The notes under the pieces were generated by a model. It was given only the letters and a program-made list of their open reading frames with translations. It searched no databases and had not been told where the DNA came from. Shown in pieces: positions 1 through 7,289 of a DNA stretch of 64,000 nucleotides. A program made the position numbers and the translations under genes. Location: assembly GCA_947494445.1 (NCBI GenBank), contig CANLVD010000015.1:1-64000 (forward strand), written 5' to 3'. This DNA is from an uncultured Paracoccaceae bacterium (GTDB lineage Bacteria; Pseudomonadota; Alphaproteobacteria; Rhodobacterales; Rhodobacteraceae). Position 1 is the first letter of the stretch. Every line of letters begins with the position of its first letter.

Positions 1-412
1 TTCGCATCTGTTTGCTCCTTCGAAAGGTTGAGCAAACTCTACATCAAACTGAGGGAAGTTTCGGGGGGCAGGTCAAACCGAAAACAGCGCTCAAATCAAA
101 TTTCAGCACCCAAAACGGGTCACTTATTTTGCGTTCAGCAAAATTTCTTTGGACAAAATGGCACATTTCACAAAAGTGATCTTGAGAAAAATACTATAAA
201 ATTCAGAGAGTTGGTCGAGCCTTTGTAGGGACGCCTGTAACATACTTGGTGCGGTACATCGCAAGTGCTTGAATGGACAGGGAAAAACTCGTCATTCGAA
301 ATGTGCGAAATTATCCAAGGCATTGATAATTAAAGATAAAATATTTGACTGATCGTTGGCTTGCAGGCTAGGTCGAAGCACCTGAACCAAGAAAGGAGGT
401 TGAGCTCGTAGG
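1..412. other. AT-rich non-coding end of an integrated element
   Basis: No convincing gene lies here. One open frame from a TTG at 28 to 228 has no ribosome binding site and resembles nothing I know. The base composition is clearly more AT-rich than the core genome that begins near 1.94 kb. A perfect 7-bp inverted repeat, ATTTTGC (126-132) and GCAAAAT (138-144) around a 5-nt loop, could be a weak terminator or an operator. The stretch probably belongs to the mobile element that carries the integrase at 670-1776. Confidence 0.5.
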
Positions 413-673
413 ATGAACAGTACGCTTTGGATGCTACAAGGGCGCTACGAATATATGCCCATCATTCCAGCCAAGAAGGTCGCACAAGACTTCTTTGGCA
501 TTGAGGAGCGTGCTTTCCTGCGAAAGGTGGACAGCGGCGATATCGATCTACCTATTGTCAAACTCGAACGCAGCCAAAAAGCGCTTAAGGGGGTGCACAT
601 AAAGGACTTGGCCGAGCTTATTGACCGCCGCGTCGAGTCCGCTCGTCGACAGCAAGAGCGCATATTTCACTAG
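413..673 (+). CDS. PrtN-like (pyocin activator family) transcriptional regulator
   Basis: The 86-residue protein resembles the PrtN family of small DNA-binding activators, best known for switching on pyocin genes in Pseudomonas. The recognisable core runs from about residue 18 to 75: an AKKVAQDFF segment, then FLRKVDSGDIDLPIVKLE, then SQKALKGVHIKDLAELID, ending in a basic helix. AGGAGG at 394-399 precedes the ATG by 13 nt, a slightly long spacing. The 3' end overlaps the convergent integrase by 4 bp. Small PrtN-like genes are often seen beside integrases of alphaproteobacterial islands, where they may control excision or cargo genes; that role is inferred. No bacteriocin gene is visible here. 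Confidence 0.7.
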   Translation: MNSTLWMLQGRYEYMPIIPAKKVAQDFFGIEERAFLRKVDSGDIDLPIVKLERSQKALKGVHIKDLAELIDRRVESARRQQERIFH

Positions 674-1776
674 GTTAGCTTAACCAACCAAGACCAATCT
701 TCGTAAATGTCGCCTTTGGCTCGAATGTGCTCGTATCGCTTTAATGAGTTCCAAGACCGATGACCTGTCGCATTGGCAACCCGTGGGATGTTCCAGTCCA
801 TTTCAAACAGTCTTGAGGTTCCTTCATGCCGAAGGTCATGAAAATGGAGGTCTTCGATTCCTAGGAACTTGCAAGCATCAGTAAAGCGCCTACTGACTGT
901 GTCGGAATGGAACGGAAAAATACGGTCGCTGTCATGGTTCCTACGCGACCACGCATCGATAATGTCTCTGCAAGGATCAGGTAGGGTGCACCATGTATCG
1001 TTGCCCTCTTTGTCGCCCGGGTGCTTCATATCTCGAACCAAAACCCGGGTTTCGTTTAGGCCTTCATCAGGTTCATAGTCTGCCCATTTGATCCTGCAAA
1101 TCTCGCCCTGCCTTCTCGTGCTAAAAATTGCAAAAGCAGTAATGATATCCATTGGAACTGCTCGAGGGTCATGAGCGCCGGAATTGCGAAAATGTGCCAT
1201 CAACTTGTCCACTTCGGCGAGCGTAGGGCGGCGATCCCGCTCTTTTGCTTTACCTCTCGTGCCCACTTGACCAAGGGCTTTCATCGCCCTTTTCATCTCG
1301 ATTTCATCAAGTGCGAACCCCCATAGGGCGTTGGCGACCGAGAAGACCCCGGAAAGATGTTGCAAATAGTTGTTTACTGTGGCGGCTGAGTTAACTCTTG
1401 GGCGTTGCCAAAGCTCATTAGCGAATTTGGAGATGTCGTTGCTCCTGATTTGATCGCAAGGCATTTTGGCTATGTCGTACTCATCGCGGATGGTGCGCAG
1501 GACCTGAGTTTTAGTAGCTCCCATCCCACGCCTATCCTCCTTTATGTAGCGATCAATGGCGTCTCCAAGAGTTCTACGTTTGCTGGTTCGCTTTTGAACC
1601 TTGAGACCTGCTGCTATGTCTTGATCAATTTCGTCTTCACGTTTGTCCGCCCAGCGCTTTGCTGCCTTCGCTGTGTCGAAAGTGCGGCTTTCCGGCTTCA
1701 TGTAGCCACGGCGTGTAATCTGGGCTAAATACCCCGTGCTACCGTTTTTGCGTTTTCTCTCAACGATGGTGGCCAT
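670..1776 (-). CDS. Tyrosine recombinase / phage-type integrase
   Basis: This site-specific recombinase (368 aa) would integrate and excise the element at the left edge of the window. The C-terminal catalytic domain shows the expected residues, numbered from the start at 1776: Arg222 in the RRQGE box, His313 and Arg316 in HDLRH, His339 in TGHRS and the nucleophile Tyr348 in RYEH. The N-terminal ~180 residues form the arm- and core-binding part. An in-frame ATG at 1818 would add 14 residues; I prefer 1776 (MATIVERK) because integrases of this group usually begin with that type of sequence. The gene is divergent from dusA, 85 bp away, the arrangement seen for dusA-targeting integrases. Base composition is lower in GC than the neighbouring core genes. 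Confidence 0.92.
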   Translation of the reverse strand: MATIVERKRKNGSTGYLAQITRRGYMKPESRTFDTAKAAKRWADKREDEIDQDIAAGLKVQKRTSKRRTLGDAIDRYIKEDRRGMGATKTQVLRTIRDEYDIAKMPCDQIRSNDISKFANELWQRPRVNSAATVNNYLQHLSGVFSVANALWGFALDEIEMKRAMKALGQVGTRGKAKERDRRPTLAEVDKLMAHFRNSGAHDPRAVPMDIITAFAIFSTRRQGEICRIKWADYEPDEGLNETRVLVRDMKHPGDKEGNDTWCTLPDPCRDIIDAWSRRNHDSDRIFPFHSDTVSRRFTDACKFLGIEDLHFHDLRHEGTSRLFEMDWNIPRVANATGHRSWNSLKRYEHIRAKGDIYEDWSWLVKLT

Positions 1777-1781
1777 GACCA

Positions 1782-1858
1782 GTATGATTCCGCGTCTATC
1801 TGTATGATTTCGAGTCACACTAACATGAAAAATAGACCGAAATAAGTCAAAATCATAC
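1782..1858. repeat. Three GTATGATT sites between integrase and dusA
   Basis: GTATGATT occurs at 1782-1789 and 1802-1809, 20 bp apart in the same orientation. The 9-bp form GTATGATTT (1802-1810) recurs inverted as AAATCATAC at 1850-1858. Sites of this size, spaced by two helical turns and lying between an integrase gene and its presumed attachment site, are typical of arm-type integrase, excisionase or repressor sites. That function is inferred. Confidence 0.45.
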
Positions 1859-1861
1859 GAA

Positions 1862-2902
1862 TTGTGCTACCAAAAAGTGAGCGATAAATCAACAAGAACC
1901 CAACAAAAACAGGACTTAGAGAGATCATCTCGCTTATCGGTCGCCCCGATGATGGATTGGACGGATCGGCACTGCCGGGTATTTCATCGCCAGTTTTCGC
2001 GGGTGGCCGAACTCTATACTGAAATGGTGACCTCGGCGGCTTTGGTGCGCGGCGATGCGCGGTTTTTACTGGAGCATGATCCAATTGAACATCCGCTTGT
2101 TTTGCAGCTGGGTGGGTCTGATCCGACCGAGCTCGCACAAGCTGTGAAGCTGGCCCTGCCTTTCGGGTTTTCGGGGTTCAATCTCAATGTCGGATGCCCG
2201 TCTGACCGAGTGCAATCGGGATCATTCGGGGCTGTTTTGATGGAGCGGCCAGATCTGGTTGCAGAGTGCATGTCTGCAATGGGCGAGGCAGCCGAGGGAC
2301 TTCCTGTAACCGTCAAGTGCCGCATCGGTGTCGATGATCAGGACCCCGACACAATCCTGCCCGCCTTTTTGGAGACAGTTTCAGCAAGTGGAGTCTCGCA
2401 TTTCGTGATCCATGCGCGCAAGGCCTGGTTGAAGGGGTTAAGCCCCAAGGAAAACAGGGATATTCCGCCTTTGGACTACCCGTTGGTTGAACGGATGGTG
2501 ACGGAGTTTCCGCATCTTGAGATTGCCATCAACGGCGGGATCATGTCTCTGGATCAGGCCAAGGCCTTTCTGGCCAAGGGCTTGCATGGTGTGATGATTG
2601 GAAGAGCGGCCTATCACGAGCCTGCTGCAATTCTGGGGTCTGCGGACCGCGAGATTTTCGGGGCTGACAGTCCCGATGTTTCCGCCGAAGACGCGGTTTT
2701 GGCAATGTATCCTTACATCGAGGCGCATTTGATCAACGGTGGAAGGCTCAACCAGATCACACGGCATATGTTGGGGGCCTTCTCCGGCAGACCCGGCGCA
2801 CGCTTCTGGAGGCGCACCTTGTCCGAGCGTGCAAGCAGGCCGGGCGCAGGTCTGGAAGTGCTGGATCTTGCCCTGTCAGGGCTTGAACTCAAAAGGGCCT
2901 GA
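1862..2902 (+). CDS. dusA: tRNA-dihydrouridine synthase A
   Basis: DusA uses FMN and NADPH to reduce uridine 20/20a in the D-loop of tRNAs. Family signatures are present in order: APMMDWTDRHCR (28-39), LQLGGSDP (81-88), NLNVGCPS with catalytic Cys112, and VKCRIG near 150. The length is normal for the family. The start is uncertain. The frame opens with TTG at 1862, a GTG lies at 1877, and neither has a good ribosome binding site. The first ~25 residues (rich in Lys, Gln, Ser and Thr) are AT-rich in codon use and were probably supplied by the integrated element, so the ancestral start lies at the other end of the island. The stop is 3 bp from the convergent DUF1289 gene. Confidence 0.93.
   Translation: MCYQKVSDKSTRTQQKQDLERSSRLSVAPMMDWTDRHCRVFHRQFSRVAELYTEMVTSAALVRGDARFLLEHDPIEHPLVLQLGGSDPTELAQAVKLALPFGFSGFNLNVGCPSDRVQSGSFGAVLMERPDLVAECMSAMGEAAEGLPVTVKCRIGVDDQDPDTILPAFLETVSASGVSHFVIHARKAWLKGLSPKENRDIPPLDYPLVERMVTEFPHLEIAINGGIMSLDQAKAFLAKGLHGVMIGRAAYHEPAAILGSADREIFGADSPDVSAEDAVLAMYPYIEAHLINGGRLNQITRHMLGAFSGRPGARFWRRTLSERASRPGAGLEVLDLALSGLELKRA
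1936..1972. other. Candidate attachment-site region inside the 5' end of dusA
   Basis: Around 1936-1950 the sequence changes from AT-rich to GC-rich, in the codons just before the conserved APMMDWTD segment of DusA. Elements with dusA-specific integrases are known to recombine in this part of the gene and to resupply the start of the reading frame. The exact core cannot be set without the other element end, which lies outside the window. Confidence 0.4.
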
Positions 2903-2905
2903 GCA

Positions 2906-3130
2906 TCAGCGCCGGGCCGCGCGTCCCTGACGTTTGCCTTTCAACAATCCGGTACGACTTGGCAATTCTTCCATGATCGATTTGCGTTCATCAGCAGAAT
3001 ACCGGGACCAGCGCGCGATTTCATTGCCTGTTCGCAGGCAACCGATGCAGATCTTGGCACCGGGGTGCAGCACACAGACCTTGACGCATGGGCTGTCGAT
3101 TTCATTGCGTTTCCAGACGTCGTCGCTCAT
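2906..3130 (-). CDS. DUF1289 family small cysteine protein
   Basis: This 74-residue protein matches the DUF1289 family: an opening DSPCVKVC, then CIGC, then a conserved RW..YSADER segment. Four cysteines (15, 19, 28, 31) suggest an iron-sulfur cluster or a zinc site. The basic C-terminus (KGKRQGRAARR) is typical of a flexible tail. Function is unknown. Its ATG overlaps the ruvX stop by 4 bp, so it is the last gene of the ccmI-ruvX operon and is probably translated by coupling. Confidence 0.85.
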   Translation of the reverse strand: MSDDVWKRNEIDSPCVKVCVLHPGAKICIGCLRTGNEIARWSRYSADERKSIMEELPSRTGLLKGKRQGRAARR

Positions 3131-3606
3131 GGACGGGCCTCACTGATAAAGCGCATCCGGTCGAGCGCTCCTTGCAAGATATAGCTTGCGGCGACATGAT
3201 CAATGACCTCCGCTCGACGTTTGCGGGAGGTATCGGCCTCCAGCAATGCGCGTTCTGCGGCAACCGTGGACAAACGTTCGTCCCAGAAGGCCATTGGCAG
3301 ATCGCTCAGCCGTTCCAGATTGCGGGCAAAAGCACGGGTGGATTGTACTCTTGGACCCTCGGAGGCATCCATGTTCAGCGGCAGCCCGAAGATCAGGCCG
3401 CCGACCTCCCGCGCTGTGCAGATCTCCAGAAGCGCATTGGCGTCGAGAGTGAATTTCTTCCGTTTGATTGTCTCCAGCGGCGTGGCCACCGACCAGAGCC
3501 TGTCGGAGATTGCAACACCAAGGGTCTTGGTACCCAGATCAAGTCCGAGTATTGGCAGTCCCGGTCGGATTGCTTCCAGAAACGGCTCGATCGGGTCGTG
3601 GATCAC
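3127..3606 (-). CDS. ruvX: Putative pre-16S rRNA nuclease, RuvX/YqgF family
   Basis: The protein (159 aa, full length) has the RNase H-like fold of YqgF: GLDLGTKTLGVAISD with catalytic Asp23, then LIFGLPLNMDASEG, then WDERLST with the second acid, and a closing IDHVAASYIL with the third. YqgF takes part in 5' maturation of 16S rRNA; older annotation calls it a Holliday junction resolvase. It overlaps ccmI by 4 bp upstream and the DUF1289 gene by 4 bp downstream, which indicates one transcript. Confidence 0.93.
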   Translation of the reverse strand: MIHDPIEPFLEAIRPGLPILGLDLGTKTLGVAISDRLWSVATPLETIKRKKFTLDANALLEICTAREVGGLIFGLPLNMDASEGPRVQSTRAFARNLERLSDLPMAFWDERLSTVAAERALLEADTSRKRRAEVIDHVAASYILQGALDRMRFISEARP

Positions 3607-4829
3607 TGGACAACCTCGGCATCGCGGGCCGCCTGACGGATGATGTTCAATGCCTGGGGTTCATCCGCATAGACAACGCGGGCCTCGTTCCATACGTCGG
3701 AGGCTGCGCGCAACTCTCCCAGAACACCATAGGCGCGGATCAGACGCGCCCATTCTTCGGGCAGGCCACCCTCAGTATTCAGCCGCTCGGCCAATTGGCT
3801 GACCATGCCGCGGATCATTTCCTGCCGGTCTTCAGGGGCCATGTCCTGTGCATCGGCAATGGCCTGTGCGTCCGGGCCCGGCAATGTGGAGGGCACAGGC
3901 AGGCCGGCGGCTGCCGCGACTTGCGGAATTTGTGCCTCGATCGCAGCAATCCATGGTGCGCCCGGCGGGCTGTCCATCAGAAGGTTGGCCCAAAGGTTAT
4001 AGGCCAGATCCGGGCGCCCGGCCTGCGCCAGCAAAAGCCCCGAATAGTACCGCCCTTTTGGATCAGCCTGCGCAAGGCGGACACCACGCGACAGCTGCGT
4101 TTCAGCCTCGGGCGAGACATATCCACCTGCGGACAGCACCATGTATTCAGCACTGTCGATGAAATCCCGGCCCGATGCCTCGCCTCCCAGAAGCTCCAGC
4201 AAATCCAGTTGGGCAACCGAAGCCTCGGACCACAGCCCCAACTGCCCCAGATTGTCGGCCAGAAGCCGGTGTCCGCGCACATCCATCGGACGTTCGGCCA
4301 GAACCGTGCGTAACTGGCCGATCAACTCAAGATGCCGTGGATCGGCTGGCGGCAGATCGGCAAATTCCGGCGAGCCTGCAAATGCGGCCTCAGCCTCGGC
4401 CTGCCGAGGGCGTTCGGCAAACTGGCGGGCCTGCTCGCTCAAACGCGCTTCAAGCGGCTGATCACGATAGCCCGGTGTGCCAAGTTGTGAATAGAGTATG
4501 CCGCCCCCGATCAACGTGAACGCCAGAAGGGCAAGCCCTGCAATTCTGCTGGCGGACTGAGGGGCAGGGGAGGCGGTCTTGGCGTCAACCTCGGCGGCCC
4601 CCAGCAAACGGCGGGACACTTCGGTGCGCGCAGCCTCAGCCTCCGTCGGGGCCAGAACGCCTCGTGCCAGATCCTTTTCAATCTCGCCCAGCTGATCCTT
4701 ATAGACCTGCACATCAAAGGCAGCATCAGGGGCCGTGCCCGCCCGACGTCTGAGCAGGGGCGCGCAGATCACATACAGGCTGACGGCTGTCAGCAGGGCC
4801 GCAAAAATCCAGAACACCCAGAACCTCAT
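3603..4829 (-). CDS. ccmI: Cytochrome c biogenesis protein CcmI
   Basis: CcmI is the apocytochrome c chaperone of the system I maturation complex in the cytoplasmic membrane. A transmembrane helix lies at the very N-terminus (FWVFWIFAALLTAVSLYVI), followed by the conserved VYKDQLGEIEKDLARG coiled segment, a second helix near residues 97-117, and a C-terminal TPR-like region of repeated helices. The start at 4829 puts the first helix at residue 2, as in homologues. In-frame ATGs at 4844 and 4910 would add 5 or 27 residues; none has a clear ribosome binding site. Other ccm genes are not in the window. Confidence 0.9.
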   Translation of the reverse strand: MRFWVFWIFAALLTAVSLYVICAPLLRRRAGTAPDAAFDVQVYKDQLGEIEKDLARGVLAPTEAEAARTEVSRRLLGAAEVDAKTASPAPQSASRIAGLALLAFTLIGGGILYSQLGTPGYRDQPLEARLSEQARQFAERPRQAEAEAAFAGSPEFADLPPADPRHLELIGQLRTVLAERPMDVRGHRLLADNLGQLGLWSEASVAQLDLLELLGGEASGRDFIDSAEYMVLSAGGYVSPEAETQLSRGVRLAQADPKGRYYSGLLLAQAGRPDLAYNLWANLLMDSPPGAPWIAAIEAQIPQVAAAAGLPVPSTLPGPDAQAIADAQDMAPEDRQEMIRGMVSQLAERLNTEGGLPEEWARLIRAYGVLGELRAASDVWNEARVVYADEPQALNIIRQAARDAEVVQ

Positions 4830-5004
4830 GTCGATGATCGCCATCGTTTGGCGGACCATACAGGCAGGGGTCTGGGAAGGGCAATGCGCCAATATGCGGC
4901 GGTCCGGCACAGGGCATCAAAATGTCGCGAACCGCCGCTGTTGTGACGGTCTTTGAGAGGGCGGATATGCGCACTTGAGGCAGAAGCGGTGTCAGGCCAT
5001 AAAC

Positions 5005-5040
5005 ATGCGTCCCGGAAGCGGTTCCGGAACGCACACGCAT
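5005..5040. promoter_or_regulatory. Inverted-repeat operator candidate before soxB
   Basis: CGTCCCGGAA (5008-5017) and TTCCGGAACG (5022-5031) form an inverted repeat with one mismatch and a 4-nt spacer. A flanking ATGCGT (5005-5010) pairs with ACGCAT (5035-5040). The array ends 17 bp before the soxB start, where a repressor or activator would act. The regulator is unknown. Confidence 0.4.
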
Positions 5041-5056
5041 GGGAGCAGGGTCAGTC

Positions 5057-6304
5057 ATGAAGCGATATTCAGCCTTTGCGATTGCACGCGAAGCGGCACG
5101 TCACCATACGGGCTGGGAACGCGCGTGGAGATCACCTGCGCCCAAAGACGAGTATGACGTGGTGATCGTTGGCGCTGGCGGACATGGTCTGGCCACGGCC
5201 TACTATCTGGCCAAGAACCACGGCATCCGCAAAGTGGCGGTGATCGAAAAGGGATGGCTGGGCGGTGGCAATACCGGGCGCAACACCACGATCATCCGCT
5301 CGAACTATCTGCAGGAGGCGTCGGCCGGGATCTATGAGAAGGCACGCGGCCTGTACGAGAACCTCAGCCAGGATCTGAACTACAACATCATGTTTTCCCC
5401 GCGCGGCGTGATGATGCTCTGCCAGACCGAGCATGAGTTGCGTGCCATGAAGCGCACGGCGCATGCCAACCGACTGGCCGGGATCGAGACCGAGATGGTC
5501 AGCCCGCGTCGCGTCAAGGAAATTGTCCCGATCATCGAAACCTCCGGTCCTCGGTTCCCGGTTCTGGGTGGCCTCTGGCAGCCGCGCGGCGGCACAGCGC
5601 GCCATGATGCGGTTGCATGGGGATATGCACGGGCCGCGTCCGATATGGGCGTCGACATCATCCAGCAATGCGAGGTCACCGGTGTCGACCGAGACGGCGA
5701 TCAAGTAACCGGCGTGCAGACCACCAAGGGTGCGATCAAGTGCAAGAAGCTTTGCATTGTGGTTGCAGGATCATCCGGCGTTCTGGCCGAGATGGCGGGT
5801 TTCCGTCTACCGGTGGAAAGCGTTGCCCTGCAAGCGCTGGTGTCCGAGCCGATCAAACCTTGCATGGATTGCGTGGTCATGGCCAACACGGTCCACGGCT
5901 ACATGAGCCAGTCCGACAAGGGCGAAATGGTCATTGGTGGCGGTGCGGATGGGTTCAACAACTACACCCAGCGCGGATCGTTCCAGCATCTGGAAGAAAC
6001 CGTGCGCGCACTTGTCGAAACCTTCCCGATGATCTCACGGCTCAAGATGTTGCGTCACTGGGGTGGGATCGTGGATATGACGGGCGACCGTTCGCCGATC
6101 ATTTCACGCACCCCGGTCAAGGGCATCTTCATCAACTGCGGGTGGGGAACCGGCGGGTTCAAGGCCATACCGGGCTCAGGCTGGGCAACCGCTGAACTGG
6201 TTGCAGATGGTGCGCCACGTGCCTTGGCCGCGCCCTTTGGACTGGACCGGTTTACCGAAGGGCGCATGATCGACGAAAGCGTCGCGGCAGCAGTGGCGCA
6301 CTGA
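5057..6304 (+). CDS. soxB: Sarcosine oxidase subunit beta
   Basis: The beta subunit (415 aa) of heterotetrameric sarcosine oxidase demethylates sarcosine to glycine, passing the one-carbon unit to tetrahydrofolate. The N-terminal MKRYSAFAIAREA matches the family. The FAD dinucleotide fold VIVGAGGHGLATAYYLAK lies at 36-54. His183 in GGTARHDAV is the likely covalent FMN attachment site by comparison with the Corynebacterium enzyme. I chose ATG 5057 over 5039 because homologues begin with MKRYS and GGAG lies 11 nt upstream. Unusually, soxD does not follow directly: ~660 bp with an opposite-strand gene intervene. Confidence 0.95.
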   Translation: MKRYSAFAIAREAARHHTGWERAWRSPAPKDEYDVVIVGAGGHGLATAYYLAKNHGIRKVAVIEKGWLGGGNTGRNTTIIRSNYLQEASAGIYEKARGLYENLSQDLNYNIMFSPRGVMMLCQTEHELRAMKRTAHANRLAGIETEMVSPRRVKEIVPIIETSGPRFPVLGGLWQPRGGTARHDAVAWGYARAASDMGVDIIQQCEVTGVDRDGDQVTGVQTTKGAIKCKKLCIVVAGSSGVLAEMAGFRLPVESVALQALVSEPIKPCMDCVVMANTVHGYMSQSDKGEMVIGGGADGFNNYTQRGSFQHLEETVRALVETFPMISRLKMLRHWGGIVDMTGDRSPIISRTPVKGIFINCGWGTGGFKAIPGSGWATAELVADGAPRALAAPFGLDRFTEGRMIDESVAAAVAH

Positions 6305-6354
6305 TCATGACATCAGCGCGCCAAAACTCTTTGTTTGAACGAAGAACCGTCGGT

Positions 6355-6597
6355 TCAGACGTTGCGACCGTAGTCGATCGCACCGAACTGCTTGCGGCGG
6401 TAATTCACGCTGCGTACCGGCTGTACCGCGCGGAAGACCACCAGCGACACCAGAAGGGTAATGACCATCAGGGCTGCATTGGCCATTGTGACGCTGGGCT
6501 CGATGCCAAGCGGCAGGAACAAAAACTCGGACACGATGTCACGTGCTTCTTGAATGACCCAAATGGATTCGGACTGTGCTTTATCAAGCTTACTCAT
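6355..6597 (-). CDS. Small single-span membrane protein, unknown
   Basis: The 80-residue protein has an acidic, soluble N-terminal third, one clear membrane helix near residues 38-61 (ANAALMVITLLVSLVVFRAV) and a basic tail (RSVNYRRKQ). The charge pattern suggests a cytoplasmic C-terminus. I do not recognise the family. It sits inside the sarcosine oxidase cluster on the opposite strand, between soxB and soxD. The long plus-strand frame that overlaps it has no family resemblance. A connection to sarcosine uptake or oxidation is possible but unproven. Confidence 0.6.
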   Translation of the reverse strand: MSKLDKAQSESIWVIQEARDIVSEFLFLPLGIEPSVTMANAALMVITLLVSLVVFRAVQPVRSVNYRRKQFGAIDYGRNV

Positions 6598-6965
6598 GCT
6601 TTCGCCCCCACGAAAACTAACAAAATGTACTGCGCCATAATTAGTTCAAATTGCTTGAAAAATCAAGAGAATCGTCATTTTTGGCGTGAGGCTGCCCGAG
6701 TTCTGCCCCATTTTCGCAAGGGATTTCAGGATTTTAGCCAGTTTACGCGCGAAGTGGTTGTTTTGACTGGTTTTCTCCTTCGTATAGGTTGTGGCGCTGC
6801 AATAACCAATTGTGGCGCAGTCCGGGCCATGGGATATGGCCAGCGACGGGGTGGAGACATCACAAATCCGGGTGATTCCGCCCGTCGAGCCGTGATTTTC
6901 AAGGTGAAGAATCGGTTTTTGCACGCTTTAGGCGAGCGGGGATCACATCAACCATGGGGGCTTAC
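6598..6965. promoter_or_regulatory. Intergenic region with direct repeat, promoter region of soxDAG
   Basis: No gene is supported in these 368 bp. They must hold promoters for both the minus-strand small gene and soxDAG. TTGTGGCGC occurs twice (6789-6797 and 6810-6818), 21 bp apart, so two helical turns. A TTGACT at 6763-6768 and TATAGG at 6783-6788 are 14 bp apart, too close for a good sigma-70 promoter. The tandem sites ~150 bp before soxD look like a binding site for a dimeric or AraC/LysR-type regulator; this is inferred. Confidence 0.45.
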
Positions 6966-7289
6966 ATGCTGAGTTTGACCTGTCCAAACTGTGGAGTTCA
7001 GGGCGAGGAGACCGAATTCGCGCCCGGTGGCGAGGCTCATCTCAAGCGTTTTGGTCCCGGCAGCGCTGAAGAGGCTTTTGAAGGCTATCTGTTCTACCGC
7101 AAGAACCCGCGGGGTGTGCATTTCGAGCGCTGGCGCCATGCGTTTGGCTGCGGAAAGTGGTTCCATGTGGCCCGTTGCACGGCAACGCTTGAGGTCTTCG
7201 GTAGCTACACGGCACAGACGTCAATTGTGCCGCAAAACATCATCGATGCCATCAAGGCACGCCGACCAGATTGGGAGATGGATCAATGA
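6966..7289 (+). CDS. soxD: Sarcosine oxidase subunit delta
   Basis: The delta subunit (107 aa) is the small zinc-binding part of heterotetrameric sarcosine oxidase. It opens MLSLTCPNCG, with the CxxC pair, and has the later CGKWFHVARC segment that supplies His and Cys ligands. I chose the ATG at 6966 over 6954 because GGGGG lies 5 nt upstream and homologues start at this Met. The stop overlaps the soxA start (ATGA). Confidence 0.95.
   Translation: MLSLTCPNCGVQGEETEFAPGGEAHLKRFGPGSAEEAFEGYLFYRKNPRGVHFERWRHAFGCGKWFHVARCTATLEVFGSYTAQTSIVPQNIIDAIKARRPDWEMDQ

Noticed and set aside
28-228. 66-codon frame in the AT-rich left end
   Set aside because: TTG start, no ribosome binding site, no recognisable composition or motif.
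6763-6788. TTGACT and TATAGG as a sigma70 promoter of soxD
   Set aside because: Spacing of 14 bp is too short, so I kept it only as a note.
6646-6924. 92-codon minus-strand frame upstream of soxD
   Set aside because: No start signal or family; covers the promoter region of soxDAG.
6307-6972. 221-codon plus-strand frame between soxB and soxD
   Set aside because: Lies antisense to a more credible membrane gene and has irregular composition with no domain.
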